A stretch of DNA of 64,000 nucleotides from Flavobacterium sp. NRK1 (GTDB lineage: Bacteria; Bacteroidota; Bacteroidia; Flavobacteriales; Flavobacteriaceae): positions 1,468,250 to 1,532,249 of the forward strand of contig NZ_JAMXLA010000001.1 in assembly GCF_024054175.1 (NCBI RefSeq), given 5' to 3'. Each line of letters opens with the position of its first letter. The first letter of the stretch is position 1. Positions 61,101 through 64,000 of the stretch are shown here, piece by piece. Made by a program: the position numbers and the translations under genes. The notes beneath the pieces were generated by a model that saw only the letters and a program-made list of their open reading frames with translations, was not told the origin of the DNA and did no database searches.

Positions 61101-64000
61101 TGATGATCTTGAAATTAAAATGCCGGACCCTATTGATGCTACTATTGTAAATGTAACCGATGAAACCTGTTTAGGTGAATCAGATGCTAAAATTGAAGTT
61201 ACTATTACAGGTGGAACAGGAAATTATGTAATTAGTATTGATGATATTACTTATGACCCTGTTACAGGGTCGACACATATATTAACAGGGCTTTCGGCAG
61301 GCACAACTACAGTTTATATAAAAGATGCTAACGATTGTGCCCTTAACCCGCCAATAACACAGCCAATATTACCGGGTGTAAATATGGATCCGCAGGTAGT
61401 TGTTACACCAACCTGTGTATCTAATACGCCTAATAATGACGTAACAATAACTATAGATGGATCTGTAACAGCTGCAAATGTTACTTACTCACTTGATGGT
61501 GTTACCTACCAACCTTCTAACATATTCCTGAATGTAGGTTTAACACCAGGTAACTATACTGCTTATGCGAAACATATAATACCAGCTACAGGGCTTACAT
61601 GTATTCAGACTAAAGGCTTTACTATAGATACACATGACCCTATCGCTGCTACCGCAGCAGTAACAGCAGATGTTTTATGTTATGGAGACAGCACAGGAGA
61701 GATCACAGTAACTGCAACAGGTGGTACTACACAGCTTGAGTATGCTATAAGCCCATTATTTGTTTACCAGTTATCGGATACATTCAGCAACCTTGCATCA
61801 GGAACTTATGACATTAAAGTAAAAGACGCTATTGGTTGTGAAATAGATATTACAGGGGTAGTGGTTGATCAGCCAACAGCAGCATTAACAGCTACAGCTA
61901 CACATACCGATGAGATCTGTATCAATGCCAATGATGGTAGTATTACAGTAACCCCAACAGATGGTACAGGCCCTTATCAGGTAAGCTTAAACGGAGGTAC
62001 ATATACAACAGCATCATCAGCACCGGCTGTATTTACAGGCTTAGCCGATGGCACTTATACCATAGATGTAAGAGATGCTAATGGATGTACCTTTGCTCAG
62101 TTTACAGAAACAATAAATGAAGGAGTAGACCTTCAGGCTTCAATCGTGACTACCCAGGTATGTGACGAGACAACTATTACAGTAAGTGTTAACCCTGCAA
62201 TTGCAGCTATAGATCTTACTTACGCACTCGATGGAGGAACACCACAGGCATCAAATCAATTTGTGGCAACAGGTCTTTCAGCAGGGTCTCACAATGTAAT
62301 TGTATCACATAGTAATGGCTGTAATAGTGCGCCTCTTACATTTAATGTGGCACCTGTAATTCCAATTGTTATGGGAGCAACAAGCCAAACTGATGTGAAC
62401 TGCTTCGGTGGCTCAGATGGTACAGCTACAGCAACAGCAACAGGAGGAACAGCACCACTTACCTATGCTATCGCACCTAATGTACTTCCATTAGTGTATG
62501 GTACTTACCAGGCAACAGGAGCCTTTACAGGTCTTGCGGCAGGTGATTATGTGATCAATGTAAAAGATGCTCTTGGATGTGAACTTGCTTCATCCGTTAT
62601 TACTGTAGGCCAGCCGGCAGCGGCATTAACTGCGACAGCCACTTCAACTGACGAGATCTGTATCAATGCCAATGATGGTAGTATTACAGTAACCCCAACA
62701 GATGGTACAGGCCCTTATGCTGTAAGTTTAAACGGAGGTACATTTACAACACCACCATCTGCAGGTCCTATTACGATATCTAATCTTTCGGATACTACTT
62801 ACACCATAGATGTAAGGGATGCTAACGGATGTACTTATACTTTACCTGCAGCTATAACAATTGCAGAAGGTGTGGATATTCAGGGTGATTATCAAATTTT
62901 CCCGACATGTACTAATAATGTAATTGGTAATATAGTATTCCCTACAGTTAATCCTAATATTCCTGCAAGTGATTTTGAATGCGCATTAGACGGAGGTATT
63001 TTTGAACCTGCTGACAGCACTTTCTATCAGGATCTTAGTGCAGGTTCTCATACTATTACTTTCAGATATTTAAATGGATGTACACAGGATGTAACCTTTA
63101 CAGTTCCTGCTCTGTTACCAATATCTGCTTCAATAACATCCCAAACAAATGTTATGTGTTATGGCAATACAACAGGAGAGATCACCGTAACAGCAACAGG
63201 AGGTACAGGTACATTAAGCTATGCAATTTCAGATCAGACACCGCCTGTATTTGGTACTTATCAGGCAACAGGAGTATTTACTGGACTTGCTGCAGGAGAT
63301 TATACAATCAGTATAATGGATGATAATGTTGGCTGTGAAACTCAGTTAACAACAACTATTACTGAACCAACAGCAGCATTAACAGCTACAGTAACCCATA
63401 CCGATGAGATCTGCATCAATGCTAATAACGGTAGTATTACAGTAACCCCAACAGATGGTACAGGCCCTTATCAGGTAAGTTTAAACGGAGGTGCATTTAC
63501 AACACCACCATCTGCAGGTCCTATTACGATATCTAATCTTTCGGATACTACTTACACAATTGATGTAAGGGATGCTAACGGATGTACGTATACTTTACCT
63601 GCAGCTATAACAATTGCTGAAGGAGTAGATCTTCAGGCTTCAATCGTGACTACCCAGGTATGTGACGAGACAACTATTACAGTAGATGTAAACCCTGCAA
63701 TTGCAGCTATAGATCTTACTTACGCACTTGATGGAGGAACACCACAGGCATCAAATCAATTTGTGGTGACAGGTCTTTCAGCAGGGTCTCACAATGTAAT
63801 TGTATCACACAGTAATGGCTGTAACAGTACGCCTCTTACGTTTAACGTGGCTCCGGTTATCCCAATTGTTATGGGAGCAACAAGCCAAACTGATGTGAAC
63901 TGCTTCGGTGGTTCAGACGGTACTGCTACAGTAACAGCAACAGGAGGAACCGCACCACTTACCTATGCTATCGCACCTAATGTGCTTCCATTAGTGTATA
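52168..64000 (+). CDS. sprB: SprB-like gliding adhesin, 5' part (runs off the right edge)
   Basis: At least 3944 codons stay open from ATG 52168 to the end of the window. The signal peptide (MHYQTLKKLRIFILLGVLLS then CLIAGAQ) is followed by an N-terminal domain (about 25-390: GNIKVKGDVIFVGNNILNRA, VVYAGLYWASTYP, DGYGAFVVTFAVDI), a DUF11-like domain (about 395-510, KLVKTVENTNGDNIAGQNVT, DYVITFDNEG), and then a long series of SprB repeats of the form C-x-G-x-x-D-G-x-I-T-V-x-A-T-G-G ... Y-x-Y ... L-x-x-G-x-Y-T-I-x-V-x-D-A-N-G-C. SprB is the mobile cell-surface adhesin of gliding flavobacteria, exported by the T9SS and about 6500 residues long in F. johnsoniae. The C-terminal half, including any sorting signal and a following sprF, is outside the window. 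Confidence 0.85.
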   Translation, partial: MHYQTLKKLRIFILLGVLLSCLIAGAQTPVPPAFSPRLAGGNIKVKGDVIFVGNNILNRAPSNNTSQANVPLNDSSDNNGQNMEYIDIDGDPSTFSSSSADLSLASSCDKVVYAGLYWASTYPYERSTNGGQQWTPSDATRYSDFNQVKFKVPGGSYVTLIADNNTDLPGEDDSIIFDGKSTGALNQSYKDAPIVCYKNVTSLVQALANANGTYTLANLRAAKGQRDGSSSAGWVMVVIYENPTLPGKFISTFDGYQGVSNSNTANINISGFVTLPSPFPVKARLGVGALEGDKGLTNDKLQIKGSLVSTFTDIGNTLNPTNNFFNSTITNNNAQVPGRNPYGTNTLGLDLDMLDIPNANNSVIKNNETAATLKLTTSGDGYGAFVVTFAVDIIEPDIKLVKTVENTNGDNIAGQNVTLSDVLDYVITFDNEGNDDAKSLVIKDVLPINTSFVSVDMSDVPGGSYTDDGAGTIYFTIPDNLVKKGNESVPHSIRLRVKVAESCNDLTDACSNLIQNTAYATYHGVLNTTTISDDPSVAGLSTCGSPIEGPANFLVDVSACTYSREEVLCNGTLTLTAGDGYGTYEWFLQDPGGDLPMGNTQSITVVAPGVYYYNATPIAPCIVPMMEEITVTNFAGANIANPVIPFANETVTCSNNGIKLPKIFLCGINDSRVITTGISSGTVKWQKLNTATCTTVVPDSCPHNGCPATSWTQVATGSNFTATDAGEYRIYFDPDGTGSCPLYFYFNVYKNNLDPQVQVENIVCNTPGQIRVINVPNTYEIKLIKQSTNTVITDYPNVNPVFPIVSPGAYTVEIKQTGVPNGCTFTIKDITVLEKTLTTNIIPTDKTCNIPGSIRIQALNVSPQYYFSISGPVNITHGPETDNNHLFSGLNAGTYTVNVTTEDGCTSTNTVTINDYSNLALNATVTQHVSCDPGIITVTESGGLGPYSYAIYSIDGTLKNPTAADYITENTFSIDLADIGTYVFIVTDANNCTALSNPVTINNLPGITYTKASQDAICNGASNGSITVAVTSNPNGYGVTFELLDSSANVIATNASGIFTGLAVGDYTVNILQASTTNTCSFSETFTISEPDALTGTASITQQYTCANGGATIVVDTASVTGGTGAYTYSIDGTTFGTATTFTGLTNGTYTVTIKDGNGCTLQTAPMTVNPLTPVTNITFAATAVTCPTQTSDVTLTVTGGVGPFNYEITAPSAVNNGTNAVFAGLAPNTYTFKVTDANGCTFTKNYTINGITPISVTGQNISNVSCFNAADGELTYTVSGFGTNYNYTVVSTGTAVAPATGVTSGTINLTNLAAGSYTITVTDPATNCNATAVVTIQNPTAVLAITKTVVQPTCTAAGSVTISATGGWGSNSYQLTGAATVGPQSSSVFSGLAAGSYTITVTDANGCAVTDNFTLNAAVEPILTVTAADVCLPGTSITVAVNAGTGLAPFQYSLNGGAYANGTVASGTTYTNLVAGTYTITVRDANGCTNATTITRTINPQLTASTLLIKGITCNSVPPAIDAAQIAVNINGGGASYQYEVSTDAGVTYAAPVSVTGSFTYTTTVSGTYQFRITDAAGCTVTTAPRTIAPKVDPEFTFGTTTDVLCNGSSTGALTINIDNTKGLAPYTIAITNINTSTAYGTQTTGLPAGIYEVVLTDANGCTFTNTEEIEENDPVTFTTHETNIQCIDDPLNPGTNISAGEILVQAVTGGQGPYTYHLTNNFGYSASFGPSASTTHPFVILNYGIYQVVVTDANGCTAIKPNIIMASPPNELDIDVTTIVPATCADGGSAIVEVGAIITGTNYEFAILETNTPPYSSNYVGPSDPAFPRVARFDNLVPGLTYTFVVYDKDTHCYYFDSAQIDPAYSDLVVDPVVVTDITCQGSNDGNVNFNFTVTSGTNNVSYQVYEFQSNEIVTTPGASGTVTVSGGTGSGNATGLAPGIYYIEFEQLDGNAGCKVASEQFTITESPVLLTVTANATEKDNDCTTDAGQVVITGQGGNTPYSYQLVPAGDPQPTTWVSGNTFNKESGTYDAYIKDDNNCIKTVTVTIDLDESPEVTAVITPNTQCTATEGSFSIDVTRTKGDAGGYTYSLNGGAFEAESDSFTYTGLTSGSYSVTIKDGNGCIYTIPVTEDVIIYAPLTVTAQSAVQPTCADDDGQITVTGFGGSGNYEYELEFAAGGTAAVQQSSNVFTGLAADDYKVIIHDITSTCTEEALVSLDAAILVDFTTAKTDVSCNGGNDGTITITLDASNTDTPYSYTIDGLLSAPIVQSSPLFTGLAADTYTITVTSGKNCTGTDTVTINQPLALAVSAVATPFACATDNTVQTSEITITATNGTSPYTYSINGTNYFTTNIFNVPDTGSVQNITVYVKDANNCTENFPLTIDQLPVMSAATATQVTEITCTNDETVTVEVTGGSGNYQFELLPSGPVFTPGVGVSTANFDLTTPDDYTFKVTDLGTQCTITTATYTVSPFDTIDAVATAATQVTCFGGTDGTITINVSGYTGAYNYEVRNTLGVVASGTGNTGTNPFTISNVPAGSLFVRVIGTDTPFCSADTAAITVASPADALVLSANQTANVTCTNNLGEILAQASGGWGTYEYELINTTTTTTIQAYDANNFFTDLAAGNYTVNVRDAGGCIVTRTLTLTQPNPVTASINASVTSVMCYGDKTASVQVTGVSGGSGSYQYILNTYDATGTTITMSTGAQASPIFAGLGEGIYTITVSDGWSCGSEFGPVTITQPDPLVGSLSLTDGLTCTTLAELTISATGGTPPYEYSTDNITYDGTITVFPNLDFGTYQYYVRDSKGCTAVMTNEVTIPEVPALNPNLNLAGAKINCYGAATAVIVADATGGLGNYQYELLDSTSTLIAGPQANGTFSGLSAGDYYVRVISDDCNTTSSIISITNPPEFIIDSQVTDIQCYGESNGSIKILTTGGTGTVQYAISPNLDQFDSNNIFTDLTAGFYDIIVQDQNGCFTYFDDLEIKMPDPIDATIVNVTDETCLGESDAKIEVTITGGTGNYVISIDDITYDPVTGSTHILTGLSAGTTTVYIKDANDCALNPPITQPILPGVNMDPQVVVTPTCVSNTPNNDVTITIDGSVTAANVTYSLDGVTYQPSNIFLNVGLTPGNYTAYAKHIIPATGLTCIQTKGFTIDTHDPIAATAAVTADVLCYGDSTGEITVTATGGTTQLEYAISPLFVYQLSDTFSNLASGTYDIKVKDAIGCEIDITGVVVDQPTAALTATATHTDEICINANDGSITVTPTDGTGPYQVSLNGGTYTTASSAPAVFTGLADGTYTIDVRDANGCTFAQFTETINEGVDLQASIVTTQVCDETTITVSVNPAIAAIDLTYALDGGTPQASNQFVATGLSAGSHNVIVSHSNGCNSAPLTFNVAPVIPIVMGATSQTDVNCFGGSDGTATATATGGTAPLTYAIAPNVLPLVYGTYQATGAFTGLAAGDYVINVKDALGCELASSVITVGQPAAALTATATSTDEICINANDGSITVTPTDGTGPYAVSLNGGTFTTPPSAGPITISNLSDTTYTIDVRDANGCTYTLPAAITIAEGVDIQGDYQIFPTCTNNVIGNIVFPTVNPNIPASDFECALDGGIFEPADSTFYQDLSAGSHTITFRYLNGCTQDVTFTVPALLPISASITSQTNVMCYGNTTGEITVTATGGTGTLSYAISDQTPPVFGTYQATGVFTGLAAGDYTISIMDDNVGCETQLTTTITEPTAALTATVTHTDEICINANNGSITVTPTDGTGPYQVSLNGGAFTTPPSAGPITISNLSDTTYTIDVRDANGCTYTLPAAITIAEGVDLQASIVTTQVCDETTITVDVNPAIAAIDLTYALDGGTPQASNQFVVTGLSAGSHNVIVSHSNGCNSTPLTFNVAPVIPIVMGATSQTDVNCFGGSDGTATVTATGGTAPLTYAIAPNVLPLVY
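61912..62511 (+). repeat. 1500-base higher-order repeat in the adhesin, copy 1
   Basis: The stretch from GAGATCTG at 61912 through the block starting CTTCAGGCTTCAATC at 62131 and on to about 62511 recurs almost unchanged exactly 1500 bases later, from 63412. It covers about 200 codons of SprB repeats. A third, partial copy of its first part lies at 62653-62860. Confidence 0.85.
63412..64000 (+). repeat. 1500-base higher-order repeat in the adhesin, copy 2 (cut by the edge)
   Basis: Matches 61912 onward at a constant offset of 1500 bases, with scattered substitutions. Its first 230 bases match the partial copy at 62653 more closely in places (ACACCACCATCTGCAGGTCC), which points to recombination or gene conversion between units. 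The copy is cut by the window edge. Confidence 0.85.

Noticed and set aside
53070..63323. Short antisense and shifted frames of 60-100 codons within the adhesin
   Set aside because: They are by-products of repetitive, stop-poor coding sequence; the main frame is continuous through all of them.
61900..64000. Possible CRISPR or direct-repeat array
   Set aside because: The repeats are in frame, hundreds of bases long and encode SprB repeats. There are no short identical repeats with spacers.

Overview
The window is chromosomal DNA of a Bacteroidota member, very probably Flavobacteriaceae and Flavobacterium-like. Supporting signs are low GC content, type IX secretion system (T9SS) cargo with type A, B and C C-terminal domains, two PorP/SprF family proteins, a SprB-like gliding adhesin, the carbamoyltransferase branch of arginine synthesis that uses acylated ornithine, TAnnTTTG-type promoters and A/C-rich leaders without Shine-Dalgarno sequences. 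There is one tRNA (Leu, CAA) and no rRNA, insertion sequence, prophage or CRISPR array.

Layout. 0-0.8 kb: a DUF2975 membrane protein preceded by the broken remains of a second copy. 0.8-6.5 kb: biotin genes bioF, bioD, bioA and a ketoacyl synthase, interrupted by an opposite-strand AI-2E/PerM family transporter; bioB lies apart at 21-22 kb. 6.5-9.3 kb: a T9SS-secreted protein with an unusual upstream region holding hairpins that share a TGCCCCC loop. 9.3-14.8 kb: three tandem paralogous membrane regulators with periplasmic TPRs and a cytoplasmic LuxR-like helix-turn-helix; a fourth lies at 19.5-21.2 kb. 14.9-19.3 kb: RecX, a JmjC/cupin-8 protein, and a PorE-like plus PorP/SprF-like outer-membrane pair. 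22.4-26 kb: membrane protein, HTTM protein, RibF and a lipoprotein. 26-30.2 kb: a large secreted reprolysin-like metalloprotease with P-domain, a secreted hypothetical protein and a vestigial T9SS tail. 30.2-32.8 kb: pth, rplY, prs and tRNA-Leu. 33.3-41.8 kb: an eight-gene arginine operon, acyltransferase-argG-argC-argD-argF'-argB-argE-argH, behind a structured leader of about 310 nt. 42.6-64 kb: three collinear surface/gliding genes: a 2504-residue Ig-repeat protein with a type B tail, a PorP/SprF barrel fused to a SPOR domain, and the first 11.8 kb of a SprB-like adhesin that runs off the right edge. The order matches what I remember of sprC-sprD-sprB.

How the genes work together. The T9SS items (cargo proteins, PorP/SprF barrels, OmpA/PorE-like protein, adhesin operon) form a secretion, surface-display and gliding theme. 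The metabolic blocks are two vitamin routes (late biotin synthesis, flavin cofactors) and arginine synthesis from glutamate, where a GNAT enzyme probably supplies the otherwise missing first step. The most unusual signals are the C-rich-loop hairpin array upstream of the 7.0-8.7 kb gene, the structured arginine leader, the tandem membrane-anchored regulators, and recent 1.5-kb higher-order duplication inside the adhesin.
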